Shown: positions 46,351 to 55,995 of the stretch, piece after piece
How positions within the stretch are numbered: the stretch's first letter is position 1
Layout: every line of letters begins with the position of its first letter
NCBI GenBank assembly: GCA_965199665.1
Contig: OZ241208.1
Coordinates: 3,286,001 to 3,350,000, forward strand
DNA: 64,000 bases
Direction: 5' to 3'
DNA from: JAVVHH01 sp965199665
Lineage (GTDB): Bacteria; Pseudomonadota; Alphaproteobacteria; Acetobacterales; Acetobacteraceae
Translations under genes and position numbers: made by a program
The notes under the pieces: generated by a model
Told to the model about the DNA's origin: nothing
Database searches by the model: none
Seen by the model: only the letters and a program-made list of their open reading frames with translations

Positions 46351-46649
46351 CGAGCTTTCTACCGGTCACTGCCGCGATCATTTTGAGCCTCACCCGGCCC
46401 GGCGTCGCCCAACCGGTGCAGCATCCCTCTCCCGAGACGGCGTCGCTGTCCGCGCGCGCCGGGTCGTGGGATGTTTTCGACACGTTCCACATCGCTCCAG
46501 ATGCCGCGCCCGACGTGACGAACGGCCTGGTCGCGGACCGGCGCATGGTCGGCAGCCATCTCGAGGAGATATCGCCAAGGATGGCCCGGACCACGACACC
46601 AAGAAGCAGTCTTTCATCCTCGCCGATGGGAGCGGCATACGTTGGCTAG
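46347..46649 (+). pseudogene. Exported DUF1579-like fragment
   Basis: 100 codons from ATG 46347: a signal peptide (MTSFLPVTAAIILSLTRPGVAQ) followed by SARAGSWDVFDTFHIAPDAA and LVADRRMVGSHLEEI, which resemble the first half of DUF1579 proteins. The normal second half is replaced by an unrelated frame ending at 46649, and a plausible continuation (DGPDHDTKKQSFILADGSG) lies in another frame. Probably frameshifted. The function of the family is unknown. Confidence 0.5.
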
Positions 46650-46843
46650 CGCACCGTTATGACTATCGGCGCCGTTGCTGAACCGGTGGCGAACAATATG
46701 CAGCCGGTTACAAGAGCCGCGAGCCGCGGCCTTGGATAATCACCATAAGCAGTGCAACACATGAACGCTTGCGGGTCGTCAGCTCTTGACAGGCGGGCTA
46801 CTCAGCCAGGCGGACGCATAAGAGTTACTTGCGAATTTTGTCG

Positions 46844-48001
46844 CTACCCTGACAAGCTCGCAAAGGTCGCGTCTATCAACGAAGCGGCACGGATGCCGAT
46901 GTCGCGACCATCGTGCATAGCATTGCAACCATAACAAAAACCGATCCCGGAAACTGGGTCGGCGAAGGCCTGGGCACCGCCGGCGCCGGAGAAGCCGAAG
47001 CTCGTCGCGTTCGGACCCATCGGGCGGATCGGCGGCGAGTTGAGCATGAAGCCAATGCCCATGCGCAGGTGAGCATCGGGATTGGTAGTGCGCCCGCGGT
47101 CCTGCTCGGTCGCGAGCGCGGCGAAGCTTTCGGGATGGCCAAGGCGGACGCCGTCCAGTTCGCCACCGTGCGCCAGCGCGCCGTAGATGCGGGCGACCGC
47201 CCGTGCGGTGCCGTGACCGTTGACGGCGGGGATCTCTGCGCTTCGCCAGGCCACCGAGTTGAAGTCCTCGTTCGCCGGCATCGGCCGGAAGGCGCGGAAC
47301 TCGACGCTGTCGAGCGGCGCGCGCTTCGATGCGCTGACCAGATTGTTGGGCGACGGGATCATGGTGGCGCAGCGCGCGATCTCGTCTGGGCTCAGGCCGA
47401 TCGCGTAATCGTCACCGAGCGGGCCAGCCAGCTCCTCGCGGAGGAAACGGCCGATGCGCATCCCGGTCGCTCCCTCGAGGATCGCGCCGAAGATGTGGCC
47501 GATAGTGGCGGAGTGGTAGACCTGCTTCTCCCCCGGCGGCCAAAGCGGGGCCTGCGCGGCGATGGCCGTCTTCATCGCGTCATAGTCGTAGAAGGCACCC
47601 TCCGGGGCGGCGTCGGCGACCGGGATTCCGGCCAGGTGACTGCCGGCCTGGCGCACCGTGATGTCGGCCTTGCCGGCGGCGGCGAAGGCGGGCCAGTAGC
47701 GCGACACGGGAGCGTCGAGGTCGACCAGGCCGCGATCATAGGCCATCGCCAGCGCGACAGCGCTGATGCCCTTGGCGACCGACATCATGCAGACCATCGT
47801 GTTCGCATCCCACGGCGCCGCCGATGCCCGATCCTTCAGGCCGCCCCAGAGGTCGACGACCTTGCGGCCATGCTGGTAGACGCACAGTGCAGCCCCGACC
47901 TCGCCATGGTCGCGGAAATTGCGGGCGAATGCCGCGCCGACCTGCGCGAAGCGGTCGTCGCAGTCGCCATGGACCGCTGCGGCCTGCGACGGCTCAGCCA
48001 C
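46844..48001 (-). CDS. Serine hydrolase of the beta-lactamase/EstB fold
   Basis: 385 residues from GTG 48001, overlapping the binding-protein gene by eight bases. The catalytic SVAK tetrad (Ser74, Lys77) stands in NTMVCMMSVAKGISAVALAM, and the second-motif tyrosine is in QVYHSATIGHIFGAILEG. There is no export signal, so it is a cytoplasmic member of the class C-like esterase/amidase group (LovD/EstB type) rather than a resistance enzyme. It is the last gene of the long minus-strand run, and its place beside a Pot-type importer suggests hydrolysis of an imported ester or amide. Confidence 0.88.
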   Translation of the reverse strand: MAEPSQAAAVHGDCDDRFAQVGAAFARNFRDHGEVGAALCVYQHGRKVVDLWGGLKDRASAAPWDANTMVCMMSVAKGISAVALAMAYDRGLVDLDAPVSRYWPAFAAAGKADITVRQAGSHLAGIPVADAAPEGAFYDYDAMKTAIAAQAPLWPPGEKQVYHSATIGHIFGAILEGATGMRIGRFLREELAGPLGDDYAIGLSPDEIARCATMIPSPNNLVSASKRAPLDSVEFRAFRPMPANEDFNSVAWRSAEIPAVNGHGTARAVARIYGALAHGGELDGVRLGHPESFAALATEQDRGRTTNPDAHLRMGIGFMLNSPPIRPMGPNATSFGFSGAGGAQAFADPVSGIGFCYGCNAMHDGRDIGIRAASLIDATFASLSG

Positions 48002-49025
48002 TGATCACCTCCCGTTGCAGGCGTTCCGCCAGTCTCGACATCTGCGGCTCGATCAGTTTCCAGTCCAGGCGCAACAGCCGATCGATCGGCACCGTCCGGG
48101 CGGCGACCTCCGGACGCAGGACCACCTTGGTGTTGGTCATGCCGGATTGCATCTCGTTGCCGAACCCGGTCTGCGGGCCGGGGCTGGACGCGAAATCGAC
48201 GAATTGCATCAGCAGGTCGCGGTTGCGGGCGTTGACCGGGATATGGAACGACAACACGCCGACCGGGGCACCCTCTTCGGGCACGGCGAAGGCGACCGGG
48301 AGCCCGGCATCCTTCATCGCGTAGGTGCGGAAGCTGCCGGCCACGGCGATGGCGGCCTCCTTGCGCTCGAGCGCGGTGCCAACCTCGTTCGGGCTCTTGT
48401 ACCAGCGCGTGATGTTGGGGCGGAGCCGTTTCAAGGCGGCGAAGCCCGGGTCGAGATCGGAGGCGGAGCCGCCGTTGAGCAGGGCCGCGATGACGATCTC
48501 CTCGTAGGCGAACCCGGCGGCGACGTCCGACATCATCAACTTGTTCTCGTAGGCCGGGTCCCAGAGATCGGCCCATTTGGTCGGCACTTTGCTGACCATG
48601 TCGGTGCGGTAGGCGATGCCGGTGTCGACATAGTTGAAGCCGACGGCCATGCGGTCATAGGTGTCGTAGAACGGCGGCGCGATGTCGCGCAGGTTGGGCA
48701 TGGTGTCGGGCGAGAGCGGGAGGAAGACGCCCTTGGTCCGCAACGCCTTCATCGCCACCGGCAGCGACAGGAAGGGCAGGTCGATCTCGGGATCGTCCCG
48801 GTTGGCGATCGCGCTGGTCAGCCAGGAGTCCGGCGAGCCATATTTGAAGACGAACTTGGCGCCGGTCTTCTCTTCGAATGGTTGGAGCACGTGTTTGCGG
48901 AAGCGCTCCTCGTAGATGCCGCCGAAGCCGGTGGTCACGATGGTCTTGGACTGCGCCCGCACAATCGCCGGGCTGAACAGCGCGGCAGCGGCGCCGGCGA
49001 GGGCGACACGGCGGGAGACGGTCAT
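47994..49025 (-). CDS. Spermidine/putrescine-type ABC substrate-binding protein
   Basis: 343 residues from ATG 49025. The signal is MTVSRRVALAGAAAALFSPA, with a possible Tat twin arginine, cleaved near VRAQ. The mature type II fold has TGFGGIYEERFRKHVLQPFE, GFNYVDTGIAYRTDM and KWADLWDPAYENKLMMSDV, typical of the PotD/opine-binding group. It delivers its ligand to the permeases at 50151 and 50924. Transcription appears continuous with the ATPase gene 43 bases upstream. Confidence 0.9.
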   Translation of the reverse strand: MTVSRRVALAGAAAALFSPAIVRAQSKTIVTTGFGGIYEERFRKHVLQPFEEKTGAKFVFKYGSPDSWLTSAIANRDDPEIDLPFLSLPVAMKALRTKGVFLPLSPDTMPNLRDIAPPFYDTYDRMAVGFNYVDTGIAYRTDMVSKVPTKWADLWDPAYENKLMMSDVAAGFAYEEIVIAALLNGGSASDLDPGFAALKRLRPNITRWYKSPNEVGTALERKEAAIAVAGSFRTYAMKDAGLPVAFAVPEEGAPVGVLSFHIPVNARNRDLLMQFVDFASSPGPQTGFGNEMQSGMTNTKVVLRPEVAARTVPIDRLLRLDWKLIEPQMSRLAERLQREVISG

Positions 49026-49068
49026 GTTCGGTAACGGACGACCCACGGCCGGAACTCCTTTTCTCGGT

Positions 49069-50148
49069 TCAGCGATGTAGAATGCAGGCCGCGTCCCGCG
49101 GCCAACTGGCGTAGGCGCGTTCGCCGACGGCCAAGCGCATGTGGCCGGTGATGCCGGTCGCTTCGCGGACCACCAGTTCACGGTCCGCCATGCCGTCCGG
49201 GCGGAAGCCGTAGGTCGCGATCGCGCCTTGATAGAGCGCCTTGGTCACGATGCCGGCGACCTGGTTCGGGATATCGGCGGCGTGGGACTGCAAGCCGATG
49301 CGTTCGGCCCGCACGCCGATGCCGACCGACTGGCCGGAGACAAGGCTGCCATCGCCCTGGGCCGAGATCGACATGCCGTTCACGTCGATCGTGGCGAGGC
49401 CGTGCTGGACGGTCTCAACCTTGCCGTCGAAGATGTTGCTGAAGCCCATGAAGTCGGCGACGAAACGGGAGGCCGGGCGCTCGAACAGGTCGGCGGGGCG
49501 GCCGATCTGTTCGATGCGGCCTTTGTTCATCACCGCGATCCGGTCGCTCAGGGTGAGCGCCTCCTCCTGGTCATGGGTGACGAAGATGGCCGTGATGCCG
49601 ATGCGCCGGGTCAGGTCGCGCAGCTCGACTTGCAGCGCCTCGCGGAGTTTGCGGTCGAGGGCGGAGAACGGCTCGTCGAGCAGCAGGAGGGCGGGATCGA
49701 ACACGATCGCCCGCGCCAACGCCGCGCGCTGCTGCTGGCCGCCTGAAAGCTGCTTGGGCATACGGCCGCCGAAATCGGCCAGGTGCACTTGTTCCAGCGC
49801 ACGATCCGCGCGCGCGCGGCGCTCCGCGACGGGCTTGCCGCGCATGCGCAGCCCGAACCCGGTGTTGTCGCGGACGGTCATGTGCGGGAACAGGGCGTGG
49901 CTCTGGAACACCATGCCGATGTTCCGCTTGTGACCGGGCTCGTGCGTGACGTCCGCATCGCCGATGACGATCTTGCCCCGATCGGGCACCTCCAGCCCGG
50001 CCAGCAACCGCAGCGTCGTCGTCTTGCCGCACCCCGACGGGCCCAGCAGGGTGACGAACTCGCCGCTCTCCACCGTGAGCGAGATGTCGTCGACCACTTT
50101 CGTGCCCCCGAGTGTCTTCTGGACGGAGACGAGTTGGACGGAGGACAT
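49069..50148 (-). CDS. ABC transporter ATP-binding protein (PotA-like)
   Basis: 359 residues. Walker A GPSGCGKTTTLRLLAGL, Q-loop FQSHALFPHMTVRDN, signature LSGGQQQRAALARAIV, Walker B LLLLDEPFSALD and the VTHDQEEAL switch are complete. The C-terminal TOBE domain is about 110 residues long. Two bases separate it from the permease gene upstream. It energises the Pot-type importer. Confidence 0.93.
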   Translation of the reverse strand: MSSVQLVSVQKTLGGTKVVDDISLTVESGEFVTLLGPSGCGKTTTLRLLAGLEVPDRGKIVIGDADVTHEPGHKRNIGMVFQSHALFPHMTVRDNTGFGLRMRGKPVAERRARADRALEQVHLADFGGRMPKQLSGGQQQRAALARAIVFDPALLLLDEPFSALDRKLREALQVELRDLTRRIGITAIFVTHDQEEALTLSDRIAVMNKGRIEQIGRPADLFERPASRFVADFMGFSNIFDGKVETVQHGLATIDVNGMSISAQGDGSLVSGQSVGIGVRAERIGLQSHAADIPNQVAGIVTKALYQGAIATYGFRPDGMADRELVVREATGITGHMRLAVGERAYASWPRDAACILHR

Positions 50149-50150
50149 GG

Positions 50151-50927
50151 CTACCCCAACACCGAACGGAGGCCGACCGCGCGCTCGAGCAGGATCGCGG
50201 CAACGGCGGAGACGGCGACGAGCATCGTGGAGATGGCCGCGATCGACGGGTCGAAGTTGAATTCGACGTAGTTGAGGATCGCCAGCGGCAAGGTGTTGGT
50301 CCGGGCCGTGGTCAGGAACAGCGAGACCGAGACGTTGTCGAACGAGACGATCAGCGCGAAGATCATGCCCGCGATCACGCCGGGCCGGATCGAGGGCAGG
50401 ACCACGTGGCGGAACCGGGCGGCGGCCGACGCGCCCAAGGTGGTCGCTGCGTCTTCCAAGATCCGGTCCACCGCGGTGAGCGACGCGACGATGGTGCGGA
50501 CCATGTAGGGAAAGGTGATCAGCACGTGGGCGGCGACGAGCCGCAGCGTCACGTTGCGGAGCCCAAGCTGGGCGCTGCCGACCAGCAAGGCGAGGCTGGT
50601 CACCACGGCCGGCACGAAGATCGGCGCCAGGAGCGCGGTCTGCACCAGGTCGCGGCCAGGGAACGGATGCCGCACGATCGCCAGCCCGGCGCCGAGCGCG
50701 ATCGGCGTGGCGATGACGGTGGCGACGACGGCGAGCCAGAGGCTGTTGATGGCGGCGCCGGTGAAGATGGCTTCGGAGATCGCGTGCGCGTACCAGCGCA
50801 GCGACCAGTGCGCGGGCGGGAACTCGGGGATCTCGCGGTCGCCGAACGAGACCGCCACGACGACGATCGTGGGCGCCAGGATGAACAGGATGCTGAGAAC
50901 GACCAGCGCTTGAAGAGTCTGCTTCAC
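50151..50927 (-). CDS. ABC transporter permease (PotC-like)
   Basis: 258 residues from GTG 50927, overlapping the stop of the PotB-like gene (GTGA). Six membrane helices. The EAA loop EDAATTLGASAAARFRHVVL near residue 165 contacts the ATPase. It pairs with the PotB-like permease. Confidence 0.92.
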   Translation of the reverse strand: MKQTLQALVVLSILFILAPTIVVVAVSFGDREIPEFPPAHWSLRWYAHAISEAIFTGAAINSLWLAVVATVIATPIALGAGLAIVRHPFPGRDLVQTALLAPIFVPAVVTSLALLVGSAQLGLRNVTLRLVAAHVLITFPYMVRTIVASLTAVDRILEDAATTLGASAAARFRHVVLPSIRPGVIAGMIFALIVSFDNVSVSLFLTTARTNTLPLAILNYVEFNFDPSIAAISTMLVAVSAVAAILLERAVGLRSVLG

Positions 50928-51781
50928 GTCCGGCGTTCCTGCAGGGCGGTGTTCATCTGCTTGAAGCCCCAGAAGCTCAGCAACACGATCAAGCCGCACA
51001 GCAGCAACAGCGCCGCCGCGAGCGTGGCGCCGAACGGCCAGTCGAAATGCGTGACGAACTGGTCGTAGATCAGCGTGGTGATGAAGTTCGCGCCGCTGCC
51101 GCCCAGCAGCGCCGGCGTGACGTAGGAGGACAGGCAGAGGCAAAACACGATGGTCGCGCCGGCGGTGACGCCCGGGAGCGCCAGCGGGAAGACGACGTGA
51201 CGGAACACCGCCCAAGGCGACGCGCCGAGCGTCGTGGCGGCTTCCGGCAGGACGAGGTCGATCTGCTCCAACCCGGCCAGGATCGACAGCGTCATGAACG
51301 GGATGGCGACATGGACCAGCCCGACCACGATGGCGCCGTCAGTGTAGATGAGTTTCAGCGGCGCGTAGACGAGGCCGAGCCGCAGCAGGGCCTGGTTGAG
51401 CAGGCCCTGCTGCCCCAGGATCACCACCCAGCCGTAGGAGCTGACGACGATGCTGACCAGCAACGGCGACAGCACCAGGATCGTCAGCAGGCCGCGCCAA
51501 CGCGACGGCGCCCGCCACATGAACTGCGCCAGTATGTAACCGATCGCGGTGGCGATGAGGCTGCTCAGGGCCGACAGCCACAAGGTCTTGCCGAATATCC
51601 TGAAGTAATACGAGTCCTGCACGAGGCGTGCGTAGTTGGCGAGTGTCAGCTCGCCAACGGCGCCGGGGCCGTCGCCGGTCGCGAAGACACTGAAACTCAA
51701 CAGGTAGAGCAGCGGTCCGGCCAGCAGGAAGATCAGCAAGATTGAGGCCGGCAGCAGAAGCCAGACCGTGATCCGGCTCAT
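50924..51781 (-). CDS. ABC transporter permease (PotB-like)
   Basis: 285 residues, six membrane helices after a short N-terminus. The coupling loop PEAATTLGASPWAVFRHVVF, followed by PLALPGVTAG, is the family EAA motif. Its start overlaps the stop of the MFS gene and its stop overlaps the PotC-like start, so the set is translationally linked. Confidence 0.92.
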   Translation of the reverse strand: MSRITVWLLLPASILLIFLLAGPLLYLLSFSVFATGDGPGAVGELTLANYARLVQDSYYFRIFGKTLWLSALSSLIATAIGYILAQFMWRAPSRWRGLLTILVLSPLLVSIVVSSYGWVVILGQQGLLNQALLRLGLVYAPLKLIYTDGAIVVGLVHVAIPFMTLSILAGLEQIDLVLPEAATTLGASPWAVFRHVVFPLALPGVTAGATIVFCLCLSSYVTPALLGGSGANFITTLIYDQFVTHFDWPFGATLAAALLLLCGLIVLLSFWGFKQMNTALQERRT

Positions 51782-53118
51782 TCGTCGCTCAGACTGTCGC
51801 CGGCGGTCTCGCGCATGGTGAGCAGCGTTAGCAGCGTCACCACGGCGGCGGCCATCACCAGGTAGGCGGGCGCCAACGGGTTGCCGGTCGCATCGCGCAG
51901 CCAGCTCGCGAGGTAGGGCGTCGTGCCGCCGACGATGGCCGCGGCCAGCGAGAACGCGATCCCCATGCCGCTATAGCGGACCCGGGTCGGGAACAACTCG
52001 GCGACCGTGGCCCAGAGCGGCCCCATGATCGCGGCCACGCCCAAGCCCAGCACGACCTGCGAGATCGCCGCCGTCACGGCCGAGCCACTATCATGGATGT
52101 AGCCGAGCGCCGGCAGCGTTGCGACCAGGAAGAACACGCCGGACCCGGCCATCACCGGGCGACGGCCCACCTTGTCGGAAAGCCAACCGAAGCCCGGCAG
52201 CGCAATCGTCGCGATCAGCAGCGTCAGCGAGGTCGACCAGGTCGCCGCCATGCGGGACAGGCCGGCCTGGGTCTGCATGTAGATCGTCAGGTAGACGAAC
52301 ACGAAGTAGTAGACGACGAAGGTGAGCACGCTCACGCCGAACGTCTTCAGGATCGGCACGAAGCTGGTGCGGAACGCCTCCAGCGCCGGAACCTTGGCGA
52401 CGTGCCCGGCGCGGACCAAGCGCTCGAACTGTGCGGTGTCCTCGAGCTTGCTGCGCATGTAGAGGCCGATGAGCCCGGTCGGCAGCGCCAAGATGAACGC
52501 CACGCGCCAGCCCCACTCCTTCATCGCGTCGGGCGGGATCGCCGCCGTGAGCGCCGCCACCACGCCCGAAGCGAGCAACAGCCCGATCAGGGAGCCGCAT
52601 TGGGTGGTGCTCGCGAGCAGCCCGCGGTTCGAACGCCGGCTGGCCTCCGCCAGCATGGTCGCCGCACCGCCCACCTCGCCGCCGGCCGACAATCCCTGTA
52701 CCAGACGGGCCAGCAGCAACAGGATCGGCGCGGCGATGCCGATCGAGCTCGCGGTCGGCAACAGGCCGATGGCGAAGGTCGCGACTGCCATCAAGATGAC
52801 GGACACCGACAGCGCCGGCTTGCGTCCGTACCGGTCACCGACATGGCCGAACACGACGCTGCCGATCGGGCGCATCAGGAAGGCCGTGGCGAACAGCGCC
52901 AGCGTCGAGAGAAGGGCGGCGGCATCGTTGGCGGTCGGGAAGAACAGCCCGGCGATCGTCGTCGCCAAGTAGCCGTAGATGCCGAAATCGTAGAACTCCA
53001 CCGTGCTGCCGATGGCGCCGGCGAACACGACGCGACGCCGCTGCGCCGGAGTGGTCTCCTCGAGACGCGGCGGTGCCGCCGTCGACATCATGGGCGACCG
53101 AAGCACGCGATCCGACAT
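51778..53118 (-). CDS. MFS transporter (metabolite:H+ symporter type)
   Basis: 446 residues from ATG 53118 behind AGAGG. Twelve membrane segments. FAGAIGSTVEFYDFGIYGYL in helix 1 and GDRYGRKPALSVSVILMAVA after helix 2 identify the MHS group (ShiA/KgtP/ProP-like), and LVQGLSAGGEVGGAATMLAE is the helix 4 signature. Such carriers import organic acids, osmolytes or shikimate with protons. It is placed between two ABC importers in the same apparent operon. Confidence 0.92.
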   Translation of the reverse strand: MSDRVLRSPMMSTAAPPRLEETTPAQRRRVVFAGAIGSTVEFYDFGIYGYLATTIAGLFFPTANDAAALLSTLALFATAFLMRPIGSVVFGHVGDRYGRKPALSVSVILMAVATFAIGLLPTASSIGIAAPILLLLARLVQGLSAGGEVGGAATMLAEASRRSNRGLLASTTQCGSLIGLLLASGVVAALTAAIPPDAMKEWGWRVAFILALPTGLIGLYMRSKLEDTAQFERLVRAGHVAKVPALEAFRTSFVPILKTFGVSVLTFVVYYFVFVYLTIYMQTQAGLSRMAATWSTSLTLLIATIALPGFGWLSDKVGRRPVMAGSGVFFLVATLPALGYIHDSGSAVTAAISQVVLGLGVAAIMGPLWATVAELFPTRVRYSGMGIAFSLAAAIVGGTTPYLASWLRDATGNPLAPAYLVMAAAVVTLLTLLTMRETAGDSLSDE

Positions 53119-53131
53119 TCCTGACCTCTCT

Positions 53132-55150
53132 TCATGCGGCGACGACTTGCTTGGCCGGCGCTCCGGCGAAGTGACAGGCGCTGAGATGCGCCCCGCCCGT
53201 GCGCGGCAGCAGTTCCGGCGCCCGTTCCGCGCACAGGTCGACCGCGAGCGGACACCGGGTGCGGAAGGCACAGCCTGACGGGGGCGAGAGCGGATCGGGG
53301 ATCTCGCCCTGCGCCAGCAGCGCCGCCTCAATCCGCTGGCGCCCCGGATGCGGCACTGCCGACAGCAGCGCGGCGGTGTAGGGGTGCGCCGGGGATTCGA
53401 ATACCTGCCGGGTCGGTCCCATCTCGACGATGGCGCCGAGATACATCACCGCGACATCGTCGGAGATGTGCCTGACCACCGAGAGGTCATGCGAGATGAA
53501 CAGGTAGGTGAGGCCGAGCTCGTCCTGCAGCGCCTGCAGCAGGTTGATGATCTGCGCCTGGATGGAGACGTCGAGCGCCGAGACGGCCTCGTCCAGGATG
53601 AGGATGTCCGGCCGCAGCGCGAGCGCGCGGGCGATGGCGATCCGCTGCCGCTGCCCGCCGGAGAATTGTGCCGGACGCCGTTGCCCCGCCTCCGGCGAGA
53701 GCCCGACCTGCTGCAGCAGCGCGTCCACCTGCTCGGGCGAATACCGACCGTGGATACGGAGGGGCTCGGCGATGATCTCGTGCACGGTGAAGCGGGGATC
53801 GAGCGACGAATACGGATCTTGGAAGACCACCTGCAGATCGCGCCGCCGGGCCCGGAGCCGTGACCCGGTGGCGCCGCTCAAGCTCTCGCCGTTCACCGTG
53901 ATCTGGCCACCCGACGCCGCGAACAACCGCAGCACCGCGCGTCCCAGCGTCGACTTGCCGCAGCCGGACTCGCCGACCAGCCCGAGCGTGCGGCCCTTCG
54001 CGATCGTGAACGAAATGCCGCGCAGCGCGGTCAGCGTCTCGCTCCGCCAGTTGCGGCGGACGTGGAACTGCTTGACCAGGTCGGTCACCTGCAACACCGG
54101 CTCGGCAGTCTCCCGCACGGCCCGCTTCGCCGCGGAATGCAGCCCGTCCCGCCGCGCTCGCGCCCAGCCCGGCGTCTCTTCCGCGAAATGGCAGGCGGCC
54201 TTCCGGTCCGCGCCGGTCTCATGCAGAACCGGCCGCTCCTCGCGGCAGCGTGCCCGCTCCGCCGACACCGCGCAGCGCGGATGAAAGGCGCAGCCCGGCG
54301 GGCGCCGGTTCGGCTCGGGCACCGTGCCCGGAATGGAGTAGAGCACCGCCGTGTCGTGCTCGAGGCTCGGCAGGCTCGCCTCGAGGCCGGCGGTGTAGGG
54401 GTGCGACGGAAGGGTGAACACCGTCTGCGCCGGGCACTCCTCGACGACTCGGCCGCCGTACATCACCCCGATCCGATCGGCCGTTTCCGCCACCAGCCCG
54501 AGGTCGTGCGTGATCAGCACCATGGCCGCGCCGGTCCGCCGCCGCACGTCCGCCAGCACGGACATCACCTGCGCCTGGATCGTCACGTCCAGTGCCGTGG
54601 TGGGTTCGTCGGCGATCAGCAGGTCGGGGTCGTTGGCCATGGCGATCGCGATCATCACCCGCTGGCGCATGCCGCCGGAGAACTCGCCCGGGAATTGGCG
54701 GTAACGCCAGGCCGGGTTGGGGATGCCGACCATTTCCATCAGGGCAATCGAGCGGTCGCGGACCTGCGCGCGCGTCCAGCCGGGATTGTGCAGCCGGATC
54801 GCTTCGTCGATCTGGGCGCCGATCCGCCGCACCGGGTTCAACGACGTCATCGGATCCTGGAAGATCATCGACACGGTCTTGCCGCGTAGCCGGCGCAACT
54901 CGGAGAAACTGGCGCCGGCGATGTCACGCCCTTGCAGGACGATGCTGCCGCCGGAGAGCCGCAGCGGCGGGGGCAGCAGGCCCAGCACCGCCAGCATGGT
55001 CAGGCTCTTGCCCGAGCCGGACTCGCCGACCAGCCCGAAGACCTCGCCGCGGCGAACGGAGAAGGAGACGTCCTCCACGAGTTGGACCGGCCCGTTGGCG
55101 CCGGGCACCTCGACCGAGAGCTTGCGCACGTCCAGCACGAGATCGCTCAT
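53132..55150 (-). CDS. Fused dipeptide/oligopeptide ABC ATPase (DppD-DppF in one chain)
   Basis: 672 residues with two full ATPase modules. Module 1: Walker A GESGSGKSLTMLAV, signature FSGGMRQRVMIAIAMA, Walker B DLLIADEPTTALD, then the oligopeptide C-terminal Cys-rich domain (PPGCAFHPRCAVSAERARC). Module 2 from about residue 350: GESGCGKSTLGRAV, FSGGQRQRIAIARALA, ILILDEAVSALD and again a Cys-rich end (SGCAFRTRCPLAVDLC). The Cys clusters hold an iron-sulfur centre in DppD-type proteins. In module 2's Walker B the usual DEPVSALD is DEAVSALD. It overlaps the permease upstream by four bases. Confidence 0.93.
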   Translation of the reverse strand: MSDLVLDVRKLSVEVPGANGPVQLVEDVSFSVRRGEVFGLVGESGSGKSLTMLAVLGLLPPPLRLSGGSIVLQGRDIAGASFSELRRLRGKTVSMIFQDPMTSLNPVRRIGAQIDEAIRLHNPGWTRAQVRDRSIALMEMVGIPNPAWRYRQFPGEFSGGMRQRVMIAIAMANDPDLLIADEPTTALDVTIQAQVMSVLADVRRRTGAAMVLITHDLGLVAETADRIGVMYGGRVVEECPAQTVFTLPSHPYTAGLEASLPSLEHDTAVLYSIPGTVPEPNRRPPGCAFHPRCAVSAERARCREERPVLHETGADRKAACHFAEETPGWARARRDGLHSAAKRAVRETAEPVLQVTDLVKQFHVRRNWRSETLTALRGISFTIAKGRTLGLVGESGCGKSTLGRAVLRLFAASGGQITVNGESLSGATGSRLRARRRDLQVVFQDPYSSLDPRFTVHEIIAEPLRIHGRYSPEQVDALLQQVGLSPEAGQRRPAQFSGGQRQRIAIARALALRPDILILDEAVSALDVSIQAQIINLLQALQDELGLTYLFISHDLSVVRHISDDVAVMYLGAIVEMGPTRQVFESPAHPYTAALLSAVPHPGRQRIEAALLAQGEIPDPLSPPSGCAFRTRCPLAVDLCAERAPELLPRTGGAHLSACHFAGAPAKQVVAA

Positions 55151-55995
55151 CCTGGCAGCTCCCTGCCGACGCCCATGGCGTCGTTCTCTTCCGTGAAGGC
55201 TTGCGACAGGATCTGGAGGCCGGCGATCAGGATGAACAGCGCCAGGCTCGGCAGGATCGAGAGCGACGGGGCGAGGGCGAGATAGGTCTGTCCATCCGCC
55301 ACCATCGCGCCCCAGCTCGGCAGCGGCGGCTGCACGCCGAGGCCGAGATAGCTCAGCGAGGCTTCCAGCAACACGATCTGCCCGAACTCGTAGGACGCCA
55401 CGATCAGCATCTGCGGCGCGACGTTCGGCAGCATGTGTTTGCGGATGGTCCAGAACGCGGCCGCGCCCTGCGTCGTGGCGGACAGCACGAACTCGCGGCT
55501 GCGCAGACTCATCGCCATCGCGCGCGCCACCCGGCCGTACGACACCCAACTGGTCAGGCCGAGCAGGATGCAGAGCTTGCCCTCGCCGGGCCCGACCACG
55601 GCGGTGACGGCGATCAGGAGCAGGATCCGCGGAATCGAGAGCTGCAGATCGGCGAAGCCCATGATCGCCGACCCGGCCGCTCCGCCGAAATAGCCCGCCG
55701 CCAGCCCCAGACAGACGCCCATGACGAGGCTGACCAGAACGGCGCCGGCCCCGATCAGGATCGAGACCTGCCCGGCCAGCGCCAACCGGCTCACCATGTC
55801 ACGGCCGAGCGTGTCGGTGCCGAGGAGGTAGTAGACCCCGTCGGGCGACGTGCTGTTCATCGGGAGCAGACTGCCGGCCAGATCCTGGTTGTAGGGATCG
55901 TAGCCCGGCAGGAACGGAACGCCGGCGATGAACAGCAGCATCGCCAGCAGCATCACGCCGGCGACGATGTGCGACGGCCCGATCCGCTTGCTCAT
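55147..55995 (-). CDS. Dipeptide-type ABC permease (DppC-like)
   Basis: 282 residues from ATG 55995. The early motif YLLGTDTLGRDMVSRLALAG near residue 57 and the coupling region VLSATTQGAAAFWTIRKHML, then LPNVAPQMLIV, are diagnostic of DppC/OppC. Six membrane helices. Start and stop overlap its neighbours by four bases each. Confidence 0.93.
   Translation of the reverse strand: MSKRIGPSHIVAGVMLLAMLLFIAGVPFLPGYDPYNQDLAGSLLPMNSTSPDGVYYLLGTDTLGRDMVSRLALAGQVSILIGAGAVLVSLVMGVCLGLAAGYFGGAAGSAIMGFADLQLSIPRILLLIAVTAVVGPGEGKLCILLGLTSWVSYGRVARAMAMSLRSREFVLSATTQGAAAFWTIRKHMLPNVAPQMLIVASYEFGQIVLLEASLSYLGLGVQPPLPSWGAMVADGQTYLALAPSLSILPSLALFILIAGLQILSQAFTEENDAMGVGRELPG

Noticed and set aside
46913..48004. 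363-codon plus-strand open frame
   Set aside because: Antisense to the beta-lactamase-fold hydrolase, whose SVAK motif and length are convincing.
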